A DNA stretch of 64,000 nt. Source: Ailurus styani (taxonomy: Eukaryota > Chordata > Mammalia > Carnivora > Ailuridae). Within the stretch, counting starts at the first letter, position 1. Each line of letters starts with the position of its first letter. The notes below the pieces were generated by a model. The model was not told the origin of the DNA. It saw only the letters and a program-made list of their open reading frames with translations, and searched no databases. Made by a program: the position numbers and the translations under genes. Of this stretch, positions 22,481-33,829 are shown piece after piece. The stretch lies in the NCBI GenBank assembly GCA_002007465.1, contig LNAC01000685.1, positions 23,289 to 87,288 on the forward strand, in the 5' to 3' direction.

Positions 22481-23865
22481 TGGGTAGGACAAAGCGGGGC
22501 TTTCAGGAGAGAGGAAAATATTCCTGGAACCATTTGGGGCATTTTGTGGAAGGGCCTATTTGGTCATTCCTATCCACTGAACATCTACTATGTGCTACAC
22601 CTCTCGGGAGGAACCATGGGAGAAGAAGAAGCAGGAAACATAACCTCATCTTTATGAAATTGAGAGTTAACGCTTGCCTTTGGAGTGTCAAGCTCCTTTT
22701 CTGCATCTTGGTTTTTGCATAACATAAGCTCATCATTCATTTCCATCTGTATTGTTGGGGATGTTGCTTTGTGGTAGGGAGCAGGGAGAGCCATGAAACT
22801 AGATCAGGGAGTACACTTTTAGATGTTCTCCATAGCAGCTAGGCACTTGGTTGCCTTTTTCCAGGAGATATTGTCTCCTGACTGCTCTTCAAAGAGATTA
22901 GGATGTTCTATTTCTTAGTCCCCTGGAGTGTGGATTTCATGCTGAGCTGAAGATCCAAACCCCAGGACATTGGCGCCTCTTGAGAGCTTTATCTTCTCTC
23001 TTTCAGGTTTCTACTGAGCCTGCTTGGGATTTAGAGGCTTATATAGTGTTTTCTTAGCCAGAAGACTTTGTAAAACTTGATTATCAGAAATAAACAAGAG
23101 CAACCCCCACCTTCTGAAAACAGTGCTTAAGAAAACCTTAATTTGGAATGAGGGATAACCCAGACAGCTCTGGCATGAGCTCAGAACTGCCAAACCTATG
23201 CTGAAGTAGAAAGTTGCTTATTTGTGAGAGATGAATTTGTTGAATCGCAAATGAAAACTGCCATCAAAACTAAGCCCAGACACCCAGGGACATATGTGGA
23301 GATAATTAACCCTGTCTCCTTTTCCAGTTTGCAAATGTGTTTGGGACAACAGTGTTAGGGGGTGGGATCATAGAGTCTTTTTAAAGACCTATATGAGCCC
23401 CATGGCTAGTGGTGTCACCATCTCTAACCCTGACTACTCTTATCTAAGCTTTCCTCATGAGCTCTCAAAGGCATTTGAAAGCAAACAAGTGAAAGAGTTT
23501 CCCAAGACCATCCTAGCAATCCACTCTGACACTTGCTGTGACAGTGGGCCAAGGCTGGCCCCTCTCTGTGATTTCTCATAGTCTAAGATTCTGAGATTCT
23601 TTTCCTTGTTAGTTCAAGAGTGAAATTCTATACTTTACTGTCAAGTGCTCTGGTCAGAGATTTTGCCTTTGGCCACAATCTTAGAGAGGTATTTTTTAAA
23701 TGGAAATATATACTTATAATATCATCTGTGGCTTCTGGATCCAAAGTTCCTTACTCATTTCAAGTGTATTTCAGTGTGTGGGGTAGTTCATAGGCTAAAG
23801 GAGAAAGTTCCTGTGATTAACTGTGTTTTTTTTCCTTCGGTTTATAATAATCATTAAGAAAAAAT
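22481..23865. other. Unique sequence, no gene seen
   Basis: No recognised repeat. Several 60-80-codon frames overlap on both strands at 22463-22794; none shows a domain. Confidence 0.5.
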
Positions 23866-23869
23866 TGCA

Positions 23870-24560
23870 ATTCATGTTAGATAAAGGGGACATTTCTATA
23901 ATATATAAAGAGTACTTACATATTAATAATAGACCAAAAGCCCAGTAGAAAAATGGACAAAATATATGGTCAGTTCACTAAAAAGCAAATTAATGAAACA
24001 AATTTATTTTGCATATATAAAAAACCAATTGATCTCATCCATAATCAATATACATATTAAAAATATAATAAGATAGTTTTCACTTCCTGGATTAGCACAC
24101 ATCTAAATGTTTAAAAGATACTTGGTTGAAAATATGTGAAGAAACTGGAACTCTCAAATATTGTTAGTGGCCATGTAAATTAGTATAAACAATTTGGAGG
24201 ACAATTTGGTAATAGTTACTAAAATCCCAAATGTCCTTTGACCCATAATTCTACTTCTAGAAATCTATCCTACAGAAAAATTCTACTTATAGAAATTTAT
24301 AAGTAGATTTCACTTATGTGAAATGTAGGAATGCACAGCATTATTTATGGTGGCAATATTTAACTGCAAAATGGTGGAAACAACTCAAAATGCTTTTCAA
24401 TAAGGGAGTGGGCAAATATATTATGGTATACCACACAATATCATGCTGTGGTTAAAAAGAATGAGGCAGATATTTCTTTATGTACTGCTATGGAATAATA
24501 TCCAAGATACAGTGTTATGGAAAAAATGTAGGGTGTAGAAGAATTTGTGTTGTGAGCTAT
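23870..24560 (+). repeat. Ancient L1 3' region, sense
   Basis: 'caaaagcccagtagaaaaat', 'gaaaatatgtgaagaaactg', 'aatttggaggacaatttggt', 'cctttgacccataattctac', 'aatgcacagcattatttatg' and 'tattatggtataccacaca' trace the C-terminal ORF2 and 3' region of an old mammalian L1, frame destroyed. Confidence 0.8.
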
Positions 24561-25058
24561 CTTCAGTGTAAAAAAAAAGAAAAAAATGTATTTGTATGTG
24601 CATGAAAATCTTGGATACATACACACACAAAATGAAAATAGCGTGTTCTTCCAGGAGGGAGATACTGGCTTGTTGGAAGACAAAGTTGAGAAAGACATAT
24701 TTTCTGTATATCCGTTCGTGTCCTTAGAATTTTGTGCCAAATATATGAATGTGTTGTCCAATAAAAATCTGAACCCCAATCAGAGTTCTCAGATAAAGAT
24801 TTCTTTCAGATTTTTCCTACTCATAAATTTGGAATTGTTCTTCTTCAAGCACATCTGAGAGACTATTTGCTATCTTCTCTTCTTTGTTTAATCTAGTGCC
24901 TGGCAGAGAGAAAAGGCTCAAAAATATTTGTTAGATATATAAATGAAGGCTTAGAGTGAGTGAGATGACTTCACACAGAGGCTTGCCACTCCCAGGTGTC
25001 TGCAGTAGGACTGACTTGAGCCTACCATGCTTTCCAGTGGAGTAATTTTATATGGAAA
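24561..25058. other. Mostly unique, with an L2/MIR tail
   Basis: No gene seen. 'gtgcctggcagagagaaaag' to 'atatttgttagatatataaa' near 24896-24945 is probably a sense L2 or MIR 3' tail. Confidence 0.45.
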
Positions 25059-25071
25059 TTGATCACTTTCT

Positions 25072-25282
25072 TTTTCTAAAATTTCATTTAATTTTTTAAA
25101 ATATTTTTTTTATTTGGGAGAGAGAGAGGGAGTGTGTGCATGCAGGAGTGTGGGGGAGGGGCAGAAGGAGAGGGAGAGGGACAAACAGACTGCTGGCTGA
25201 GCAGGGAACCCAATGCTGCTCTCTTAGATCATGACCTGAGCTGAAGTCAGATGCTTAACTGACTGAGCCACCCAGGTACCCC
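25072..25282 (-). mobile_element. Older CAN-SINE, antisense
   Basis: T/A-rich tail side, 'ggagagggagagggacaaac', 'gatcatgacctgagctgaag' and 'gactgagccacccaggtacc'. The target duplication tgatcacttt is at 25060-25069 and 25283-25292. Confidence 0.9.
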
Positions 25283-25292
25283 TGATCACTTT

Positions 25293-25820
25293 TTTTTCAA
25301 AGAAGTACTGAAGAAAAGAAATGGACTTACTTAAGAATGTGGTATTAAAAACTTGTAAGACTGTGTTGATGGAACCACTGTCCTAGACACAATCATGGTC
25401 TTTGGTGACTGATGAATTCTTTCTGAGAGGATGGAGAGTGAAAAGAGGAATCTGTAAAGAATGGAGAGTGAGAAGAGGATTGAATCCTGTCAAGGTCAGG
25501 GATCTGGCCTTGACCAGTAATATACAAGTAAAAGTTTCATGATTGGTGTCTTGGGAAAAAACAAACCCTAATTTATAGTGCTTGCCAATTTCCATGGTGT
25601 AAATATTCCTGCCACAGCTGATTTCAAGCTACTAATGTGACATCTCTGTGAAGTTGGGAAAGAGATGGTAACAATTGGCTCTTGTGATAAGTGCCAGTCC
25701 AGCACATCCCTGGTTATGATTGGGCAAGAATTTCCCTTTCATAGTCAAAAGCAGAGGCTTTAGAATGTAAATAGACTCTCTGAAGGGTTGGAGTCTTAGA
25801 AATATTTTATAATTCTCCTA
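25293..25820. other. Unique sequence, no gene seen
   Basis: Contains a local duplication of an 'aatggagagtgaraagagga' motif at about 25429 and 25461; nothing else recognised. Confidence 0.5.
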
Positions 25821-25824
25821 AGCC

Positions 25825-25935
25825 AATGATTCTCAAGGTGTGGTCCATGCAAATTCTTGGGTCCCTACCTCTGAACCTGAATCAGAGACTCTGGGAATGG
25901 GGCCCAGCAATCTAGATTTTTAAAAATTAAAATAT
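25825..25935 (+). mobile_element. hAT-Charlie MITE fragment
   Basis: 'aatgattctcaaggtgtggt', 'cctgaatcagagactctggg' and 'atggggcccagcaatctaga' match the left and middle of a MER5/MER20-kind element. The right end is missing here. Confidence 0.75.
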
Positions 25936-26615
25936 TTTCAGACAAGTGAGACCAGAAAATCTGTCATCAGCAAATAAAATACTAAGAGTTGCTTTTCAGG
26001 CACAAAAAAAATGTTCCTGATGAAATATCAGAGATATAAGAAGTAATGAGAAGCAACAGATGGCTTTACAGTGGTGATTTGGGATAGGACTTATCTCTTC
26101 TTTCTTGGGTATCAGTCATACCTCTGTCTTCATCAGTTGTGTGGGCAAACAATGACTAAGCTCATCTTTCTCAAACTCGGCTTTGTGCTGCTGTGTACTG
26201 TCAGGAAATCCTCATCATCCAGTCAAATGTGTGTCCTGGAAAAATTTTGACTCTCTAGAATGGTTCAAGGCAGTTCTATGTCAAAAACTCCAAATAAGAG
26301 TGATTTTTATAAGGAACAAGTCGATACTTCTGAAATTTGAACCCCATTTTATTGGGCAAGTCATGAACAACAAAGTTGTCTGCCTCCAAGCATGTTAATC
26401 TCATTCCAGCTAACTGCATCATTGGGGAAGGGACTCCGCCTGAAGCTACTAATGATGCCCAAGAGACAATCATGCCAGATGCTAAGCTCCTCATCAAAGG
26501 GGTTGATTTTCTCTAGCATGTCTGGTGAGATCTATGCCTAATGCAGCTGCTTTTCTTCACTCTGACCCCAACATCCACTTCTAAATTGTTGTAATTTAAA
26601 TTTCTTATATTCCTT
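25936..26615. other. Unique sequence, no gene seen
   Basis: Overlapping frames of about 72 codons on both strands; no domain or repeat recognised. Confidence 0.5.
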
Positions 26616-26616
26616 C

Positions 26617-26800
26617 TGGGGCGCCTGGGTAACACAGTTGGTTAAACCTCTGACTCTTGGTTTCAGTTCAGGTCATGATCTCAGGGTTGTGAGATTGCAT
26701 CCCACTTTGGGCATCATGCTTAGAGTGGAGTCTGCCTAGGATTCTTTCTCTCTCTCCCCTGCCCCTCCTTCACTGGCTTGCATGCACTCTCTCAAAAACA
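26617..26800 (+). mobile_element. Older CAN-SINE, sense
   Basis: Head 'ggggcgcctgggtaacacag', then 'ggtcatgatctcagggttgt', 'ctctctctcccctgcccctc' and an A-rich tail 'ctcaaaaacaaaac'. More diverged than the mustelid-type copies. Confidence 0.88.
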
Positions 26801-27495
26801 AAACACACTTTACCTTCTGTAACACACTGAATTTTTTGAATGAATGGGAGGGAAAAAAAGAATAAATGAGAATTAAGGAAGCAGAAGGAATTAAAATAAA
26901 AAAATAAAAAGCCCTCCAGGCGATTCTGGTACATGTCATTTCTTTAAGCCTGTTTTCTCTGGGAATGGACAGGAGTTTTGACAAATACAGGCCTACAGGG
27001 TTAAACAGAATAGTGATTATAAGGTACTTGGCATAGGGGATACTAACTACGATAATGAAGATGATATTTTCTGTGACACAACCAGGCATTTAAGAGGCAT
27101 TAAAAGAGTTTGAGATACGCTTATTTTCTTTTCTTATGTCAGAGGGGCAAGAGATATGCCAGAAGATACAGCCATAACTTTCCATACAGTTGGACCTGTA
27201 TAATTATCTTAATCCTTGTAGCATTATTTGGAAGAGGTGAATACCAGCACTATTTCCCTGTAGCATGCTTACATAGGGCCAGATGCCTCAGACTAAAGAC
27301 AGAGAGGTGATTTCCCCTCTGTGTCCAGCCCATTGGCAGTCCCTAGCTTTTGCTGTACTGATTAAACCAAGGTCTGAGATGTGTACCAAAAACCAGGAGA
27401 GTGGGAAATGTGGGGAACGTGTTGGAGATTTAGTCTCTAGCCTTAGGGAAGCCTTGGAATTGGGAAGTAACACTTTGGTTTTGGAAAATATTAGT
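26801..27495. other. Mostly unique, no gene seen
   Basis: Near 26905 'aagccctccaggcgattctg' looks like the right end of a MER5/MER20-kind MITE. The rest is unrecognised. Confidence 0.45.
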
Positions 27496-27499
27496 TTCC

Positions 27500-27640
27500 T
27501 TTATTGAGCACCTTCTACCTGCCAGACATTGCAACATGACTTTTCACAACAGGCACTATCTTTCTTTAACAGATAAAGAAACTGAGATGGAGAGAGCTCC
27601 AATAATGTGTTCAAGGTCACAGAATAGAGAGTTGGTTTCT
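27500..27640 (-). repeat. MIR SINE remnant, antisense
   Basis: 'ttattgagcaccttctacct', 'aacagataaagaaactgaga' and 'tgttcaaggtcacagaatag' are the reverse complement of the MIR core and tail. Confidence 0.8.
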
Positions 27641-27872
27641 TGGATATAAAAAAAGACACAGAGCCATTCCCTTAACTACTATTGTTCCCTTTTCTTTTTT
27701 ACATCTTCCCTTTTTCATCTCAGGCTGATCAGTGATAGGGATCTTGGGAATAGAAGGACCACTAACTCTTATTGCAGGCTTTTTTTTTTCTTTTAGGCAT
27801 ATTTCAGAAACTCTCACACCATAGTGTTTCATGGCAGTCTTCCCTGGGCACAAAGATGGACTTCCAAGGGAG

Positions 27873-28000
27873 GCAGTGCAGTGAAGTGGTGAGAAATTGG
27901 GGTCCTGCGCACCTGTGGTCGAATCCCGTCTTTACCACTTATTAACTCTCTAACCTTGAGCAAATGATTTTTTTCCCTCTAAGAGTCTTAGGTCAAATTC
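27873..28000 (+). repeat. MIR, left half (split element)
   Basis: 'gcagtgaagtggtgagaaat', 'cgaatcccgtctttaccact' and 'ttgagcaaatgattttttt' are the MIR head and middle. The right half resumes just before and after the SINE at 28430-28651, so repeat Y landed inside it. Confidence 0.75.
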
Positions 28001-28002
28001 CT

Positions 28003-28402
28003 TAGAGGTAGAGCCTGAGATAGAGATTTTTGTGCACATGATTTATTAAGAGAACACTCAGGAGAAATCAGAAATAGAATGAGGGAAGCAGGAGAGAGAC
28101 AGAGAAGATGCTGAGCAAGAATGTAGACTCTGGCTTCAGAAATCTGGCTTCAGCTTGATCCCACAGGGAACACTGAAGTGTAAATTGTACAGGAGTTGGT
28201 CCCACGGGAGTCATTTTCTTTTGTATCCCTGTGTCAGTTGGTTTTCAGTTTTTGTCAAGGGGCTGCCATAGAGGGGTGCAATCTCCCTGTGAGGTGTTTC
28301 TTTCTAATTATCAGGAGAAGGGGGAAGCTCTGAGCATTAGCTGTCATTATTCACAGTAGCTAGATCTAATTGGGATCTGGATCAGGTAAAACAGCTCCTA
28401 CT
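28003..28402 (+). repeat. Dispersed repeat Y, copy B, inside a MIR
   Basis: Starts 'agaggtagagcctgagatag' and continues 'catgatttattaagaga', 'cagcttgatcccacagg'. Same order as 12825-13200 and 61430-61760. About 400 bp with MIR halves on both sides, which dates it after MIR activity. The short flanks 'agtc' may be a target duplication. Confidence 0.55.
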
Positions 28403-28416
28403 ATAGTCACTCTCAG

Positions 28417-28429
<13 letters not shown>

Positions 28430-28448
<19 letters not shown>

Positions 28449-28651
28449 TTTTTTTTTTAAAGATTTTTTATTTATTTATTTGACAGAGAGAGATTACAAA
28501 TAGGCAGAGAGGCAGGCAGAGAAACAGAGAGAGGAGGAAGCAGGCTCCCTGCTGAGCAGAGAGCCCGATGCGGGCCTCGATCCCACGACGCTGAGATCAT
28601 GACCTGAGCCGAAAGCAGAGGCTTTAACCCACTGAGCCACCCAGGCGCCCA
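28430..28651 (-). mobile_element. Young mustelid-type CAN-SINE, antisense
   Basis: TTTTA-rich tail, 'caggctccctgctgagcaga', 'gagcccgatgcgggcctcga' and 'cactgagccacccaggcgcc'. The duplication agttttttattttta lies at 28415-28429 and 28652-28666, inside the MIR. Confidence 0.93.
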
Positions 28652-28775
28652 AGTTTTTTATTTTTAAAGTGCAGATACTAATGCCCATTCAAAAGGAATC
28701 TTGTAAGGAAGGATTAAATGATATAATGCATTCCAAGGATTAAGCACAGTGCTAGGCATAGAGGAAGCACTAAAT
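28652..28775 (+). repeat. MIR, right half
   Basis: 'taaagtgcagatactaatgc', 'gtaaggaaggattaaatgat' and 'aagcacagtgctaggcatag' complete the MIR begun at 27873. Confidence 0.75.
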
Positions 28776-28924
28776 CAAGGTTAACTTTGTTTCCTTTTCT
28801 ATCTTGTTGAAAGAGAGTCACTTCATTTCTCTGGTTAAGGTAAAGGATATTTTCTCAAAGGAATTAGTCTAGTCCCCATTCTCCTCTACTCTTTAGATTA
28901 TAAGAAAATTTTAGGGGAGGGTTA

Positions 28925-29850
28925 TTCACTTTTTCATTCAAAAAATGTATGTTTAGCATCTACTGGATGCTAGTTGCACTTCTAAGTGTTGGGGATATAG
29001 TTGTAAATAAGACAGATAAAATTCTTGCTCTAATGGGGGTAACATTCTACTGCAGAGGAATAGACAATAAACACAGAAATTAGCAAGTATTAGTCAGTGA
29101 TAAGTATTATAAAAATACCTGTTGGGGAGATGGAATCCAAAATGACTGCAGGGCTACATTTGATTCAGCAGTCAGAGAAGTCCTATCTTAAATGACATTC
29201 ACCTGAAGGTCAAGAATGAGTTGTTTTTTCAGAATTATGGGAGAAGCCTATCTCAAGAAGAGAGAACAGCTAATGCAAATGTCCTAAAACAAGAAGAAAG
29301 TTGGAAAATTCAAAGTGCAGAGGAAAAGCCAGGGTTCTGGAGTGTAGAGAACAGGGTACAGTGATAGGAGATGAGCCCAGGAAGATAGGTTGGAAAGGTA
29401 GGTGTAGGCTAGGTCCTTCAGAGCCACAGTAAGTTGCTTTAAGAAATTTTGAATTCATTATAAGTCTCAAGGGAAGCCACTAGTGAGTTTATACAGGAGA
29501 GTGAAATGAACTTACATATATTTTAAAAGATCATTCCAGCTGCTTATGAAGAACGGATTGTAGAAGAACAAGAGTGGAAGCAGAGAGAGGAGCAGTTAGT
29601 AGATCATTGTAAAGATAATGTCTTGGAGCAAGGTAGTGGAACAGAGGAAATAGGTGTAAATGGATTCAGGAAATGCTTTGGATGCAAATTCAGTAGGCCA
29701 TATTGATAGAGTGGATGTTGGCCATGAGAGAAAAGGAGAAATCAAGGATGTGTCCTACATTTATGGCTTGAGCTTCTGGTGCAGATGGTTTAGCTATTTA
29801 CTGAGATGGCAAAGACTGGGGGAGAGGCAGAAACCACAGAAAGAAAGAAG
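28925..29850 (-). repeat. Long L2 copy, antisense
   Basis: Starts with the reverse 3' terminus ('tttagcatctactggatgct', 'gttggggatatagttgtaaa'), then 'cattctactgcagaggaata', 'agatcattccagctgcttat' and 'ctatttactgagatggcaaa', matching antisense L2 over about 0.9 kb. Ends at the SINE inserted at 29857. No usable reading frame. Confidence 0.7.
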
Positions 29851-29856
29851 CAATAT

Positions 29857-30062
29857 GGGCGCCTGGGTGGCTCAGTGGGTTAAAGCTGCTGCCTTCGGCT
29901 CAGGTCATGATCCCAGGGTCCTGGGATCGAGGCCCACATCGGGCTCTCTGCTCAGTGGGGAGCCTGCTTCCTCCTCTCTCCTCTCTCTTTGCCTGCCTCT
30001 CTGCTTACTTGTAATCTCTCTCTCTGTGTCAAATGAATAAATAAAATCTTTAAAAAAAGAAA
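29857..30062 (+). mobile_element. Young mustelid-type CAN-SINE, sense
   Basis: Intact head 'gggcgcctgggtggctcag', 'gggtcctgggatcgaggccc' and tail 'aaatgaataaataaaatctt'. The duplication aaagaagcaatat is at 29844-29856 and 30063-30075. Confidence 0.95.
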
Positions 30063-30075
30063 AAGAAGCAATATA

Positions 30076-31740
30076 TATCACAGAAAGAAGAAAGCAAATG
30101 AAAATATAGGAATAGTGCCACTACGTACAAAATAAAATGGAGAAAATATAAAATTAGAAGAAAAGAGAGTAAACAAGAGTTTAATACTATTGGCTGGAAA
30201 ATGTGATGCAATATTATGAGATGCACTGAACTTTGAAAGGCCTATTCAAAGGAGTTTGGTCTGGTAATCAGCATTTTCAGAGAATGGCAAATGCAAATTC
30301 ATTCTTCCAGTTCCTCTAAGACGAAGCGTCTGGGGGTATTTAGGTTCTGGAATCTTGGAAGGTCTGAGGGTTTACTTACTTTAGAATTATTTTTTTTTTT
30401 CAAATCTAGTCATCAAAGCCATAAGTACCAGGGATGGAGTTCTTTTCAAATAGGGATATTTTCTGAGTGGTATACTTTAAAAATCTCAATAGATGGGTAG
30501 GAAAAAAACCAAAGTCTCAGCTTTTTCCATTGGCCTAACTTCTTTTTGGGGGACAAGAGACAGGAGCTAGCATTCTCTTTCCATCCTATTCAGTAGTAAA
30601 AAATCATGAAACAAATGTAGCATTTATTTTTCAAAGATTTAAAATTAAGAAAACTATTTTGGGGTTGGAAACTTGGGAGCAATGTGTTGTGCTGATCTGT
30701 CTGTCCAAGACCAAAAATTCCGGAGTTTAAAAGAAAACAAAACAGAAACCCTCCTGTAGCTTTGTTCTTGGTTAACTCTTCTTCCTTCAAGGCAGACCTT
30801 ATTCTTCCCAATTAGGCCTCCTATTTTAATCTTTTAAAAACCCAAAAGGTTAGGGAGGGAAGATTAATGTAGAGGTGGTTGAGGTGTTGAGATATGTTTC
30901 ATGGCCATGTTGTTATGTTTCTGAAATAATGAAATCTCCAGGGAGCTAAGGGAAGAATTGGGTATTCCTTCAGAGCCATTTGAAATTATTTAGTGGTCAT
31001 GAAGTTGGAGTTAGGACCCTCCAGTCAGGAATTTCTCTTGTCTTCTAATCTTCCAGTGGCAAAAGGAAAAGAGCTTCGTGCACTAGAAGGGAGATAATTG
31101 TGGGTTCTCTTTGAGAGTTTTGATTATGCTATAATTCCCAATCATCCATGAACTTTTCTGGGTAGCTTTAATTGGGAACCATAATAGAATCAACCAATCC
31201 CTAATATCAGGAAATTACACCCAATTCCATTACAACTGAGATGACTAGACAGAAACGCATTATTTCTTGATATCTACTATACTCCTCTTCCTACATTGGA
31301 CATGTTATATACATATTATTGTGTTTATCCAGCTCAACACCTGAATATTATACTTTCTGTTTTAACTTCCGTGTGACTGCAGTCCTGTCTAGCTGGATCT
31401 GAAGTGAAGTTGGGTGATATCTCTTCCTCTGGGCTACTATATGTATTGCATGATTTTCATGAGATTTTAGAAATTTCCTGCAGAAGGAAGATAACTTGAA
31501 TTAGGATGCACTTGGCAGTGGTAAGGCTTACAAGAGAAGCCAAGCTTCAGGGAGGAAGTCTGGAGACCCCAGTGAGTATTTATTCCAATAGAAGGAAACA
31601 GCATGATGAGACAGATTATACAATATGGCCTACACTGGTGTTGCTCCTGGGTTTAACACTGATAGTGGTGCATGACATTCTGACAGCATATATGAGCCAC
31701 TGGGGAGAGGGAAAGGGGTGATATTTGCAAACTAGGACTC
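30076..31740. other. Unique sequence, no gene seen
   Basis: 1.7 kb without a recognised repeat. Frames up to 73 codons only. Confidence 0.5.
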
Positions 31741-31745
31741 TCATT

Positions 31746-31895
31746 GATGCTGTCCGACAGAACTTTCTGTGATGATGAAAATGTTTTATATGTGTGCTAT
31801 CCAATATACATTGGCCACATGGGGCTTTTGAGCACTTGAAATGAGGCTAATGTGACTGAGGAACTGACTTTTACTTAAGTGGTTACATGTCTCTA
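31746..31895 (+). mobile_element. hAT-type MITE fragment
   Basis: 'gctgtccgacagaactttct', 'gtgctatccaatatacattg' and 'gaggctaatgtgactgagga' resemble the element at 20832-21031. The right inverted end is lost. Confidence 0.65.
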
Positions 31896-32234
31896 GTGCC
31901 TATCACAACTCAATGCTTCAGTACCTCCAGTGCTGTGGGATCTCCACAATTGAGCATAGCTCAAGTAAAGATAAGTTAGGGATATGGAAGTCAGTAGGGG
32001 CAAGTTGCAGAAAAACATGGAGTGAGAGATGTCAGAGTAAATATAAACCAAATCAATTTAGAGAGTGATAGGAATCAGCTTATGTAATGGAGAGTTTATG
32101 TAACAGGGAGGTTTAGAGCAGGCACAATATGTGCAATAAAGACCTCTTTTGGTCCCACATGGCAGTGAACTTTACGTTACACTTAGAAGAGATAATTAGG
32201 TCATTCCTCTGCAAAGTGTTCAATACCTGCTCTA

Positions 32235-32295
32235 GATTTTAGCATATTGTTTGTGTTCAATAAATATTTGTTTGGGATGAATGAATGGATAAAGG
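32235..32295 (+). repeat. L2 3' tail
   Basis: 'gtgttcaataaatatttgtt' followed by 'gatgaatgaatgg' is the L2 terminal motif. The 340 bases upstream are unrecognised. Confidence 0.6.
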
Positions 32296-32324
32296 GGTCA
32301 TAAAAATTACTCCCCTGGGATCAT

Positions 32325-32755
32325 TGTATCAGTTAGCTATTGCCATAGTAATGCTGCATAACATAGTTCCTCAAAACTCAGTGACATAAAACAGAATTCA
32401 TTTATTCTTGCCCATAAGTCAGGAAAGTATCTGGGATGGCCTGTGTCATGTGAATTCATTTAAGGGCACAAGAAAAGCTCTTTTCATGGAGATGACAAAA
32501 GCACATGAGGCCAAGCAGAAACTTAGGATTCTTAAGGTGTTCTTAAGGAGTTCTTAAGGTGGGCCCTCAGAACAGTCATGTCACTTCCATCCACATTCCA
32601 CTGGCTACAGCATGTCTCCTCACTAAGTCCAAAGTTGAGGGTTGGGGAGGTACTCTAGGCCCACCTGCAAAAGGGAAAACCATGATGTTACATAACAAAG
32701 AACATGGTTCAGGGAGGGCTGAACTGAGGCCCAAAATTTGATCAGCCATAGTCAT
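32325..32755. repeat. LTR-like dispersed repeat X, copy 2
   Basis: 'gtatcagttagctattgcca', 'tgctgcataacatagttcct' and 'cccataagtcaggaaagtat' parallel 14598-15095. Includes a local triplication of 'ttcttaagg' at 32527-32560. Confidence 0.5.
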
Positions 32756-33170
32756 GTGGCAGGCCAGGGTCAGACCTGGGTTTTATACATGTACAATCAA
32801 AGACAGTCTTACCATTCATGTGACTCAGAGTCTCCAGAGTGGATGTTATGTTTCCATCCTTTAAAAAATCTGATATTCTGCTTTTAAAATTTTTGTTATT
32901 TATCTCATTGAATGATTGTCATTTTTGTGGTACTGGACTGCAATCAATCCACATGATTTGGCTCTGTCATAGAGTTGGAGGTGTAGTCTCATGGAGGTTC
33001 AAAGAATCTGTTAGTCTGCAAATATTTTTGCTTTAATCATGGACCGTCTCAGTTACTAAGGGCCTGGAATGCTGCTGCCAATGGCTGAAGCACAAGAGTA
33101 CCCTGGATTAGGTTTTCAACTTTGACTGAGGTTCCTTGCTGCTGTCAGAACCTACCATTTCCTCTTTTTT
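32756..33170. other. Unique sequence, no gene seen
   Basis: Nothing recognised apart from a T-run at about 33166-33177. Confidence 0.5.
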
Positions 33171-33177
33171 TTTTTTT

Positions 33178-33825
33178 AAAAAAGAATGGTTTTCTTTAAA
33201 AAATACATACAACCACATTCTTTTTTTGGCATATAATCTATGAATTTTGACAAATGTACACAGTCATGTAACCACCAACACAATCAACATATATCCACCA
33301 CAAAATTCCCTTGTGGTGCTCTTTGTAGTCAACTCTTCTCCACATGTCCAGCTTTTTACAGAACACCATATAAATGGAATCATACAGTGCAGCCTTTTGA
33401 GTCTGGCTCCTTTTAGTTACCAGGATGCATTTGGGACTCACCCGTGTTGATGCGCATTGTCAGAAGTTCATTCCTTTTAGTTTCTGAGTAGTATCCCATT
33501 GTCTGGATGTGTGGCACATTCTGTGGTTGGGGAACATTTGGCAGTTTGTGTCTAGTTTTTGATAGTTCTGAAAAAGCTGCTATAAATATTGGCATATAGG
33601 CTTTTGTGTGAATGTAAGTTTTTATTTCTCTTGGGTAAATACTTATGTGTGGAATTGTTGGATTATATGGTAAGTTTATGTTTTAATATTCCAACTCCCT
33701 ATTGGAATATTGGAACCCAAACCAACATTTTAAGAGACAGCTGAATTATTTTCCAAAGTGGCTGTACCATTTTGCCTTCCTACCAACAGTGTATAAAAGT
33801 TCCTACTGTGATTTTCATTTATCTG
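33178..33825 (-). repeat. Ancient L1, antisense
   Basis: 'tgacaaatgtacacagtcat', 'accaccaacacaatcaacat', 'atataaatggaatcatacag', 'tgctataaatattggcatat', 'ttttccaaagtggctgtacc' and 'ccaacagtgtataaaag' are classic antisense L1M sequence from the 3' UTR into ORF2. Frames inside are broken. Confidence 0.85.
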
Positions 33826-33829
33826 TTTT

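Noticed and set aside
25825..26940. Two halves of one MER5/MER20-kind MITE (25825-25935 and about 26900-26940) split by a 1-kb insertion
   Set aside because: The intervening sequence is not a recognisable element and no target duplication is evident; two separate fragments are as likely.
29660..30040. 126-codon frame with a 'GAWVAQWVKAAAFGSGHDPRV' type segment
   Set aside because: That segment is the standard translation of a CAN-SINE head, also seen in antisense at 28494-28688.
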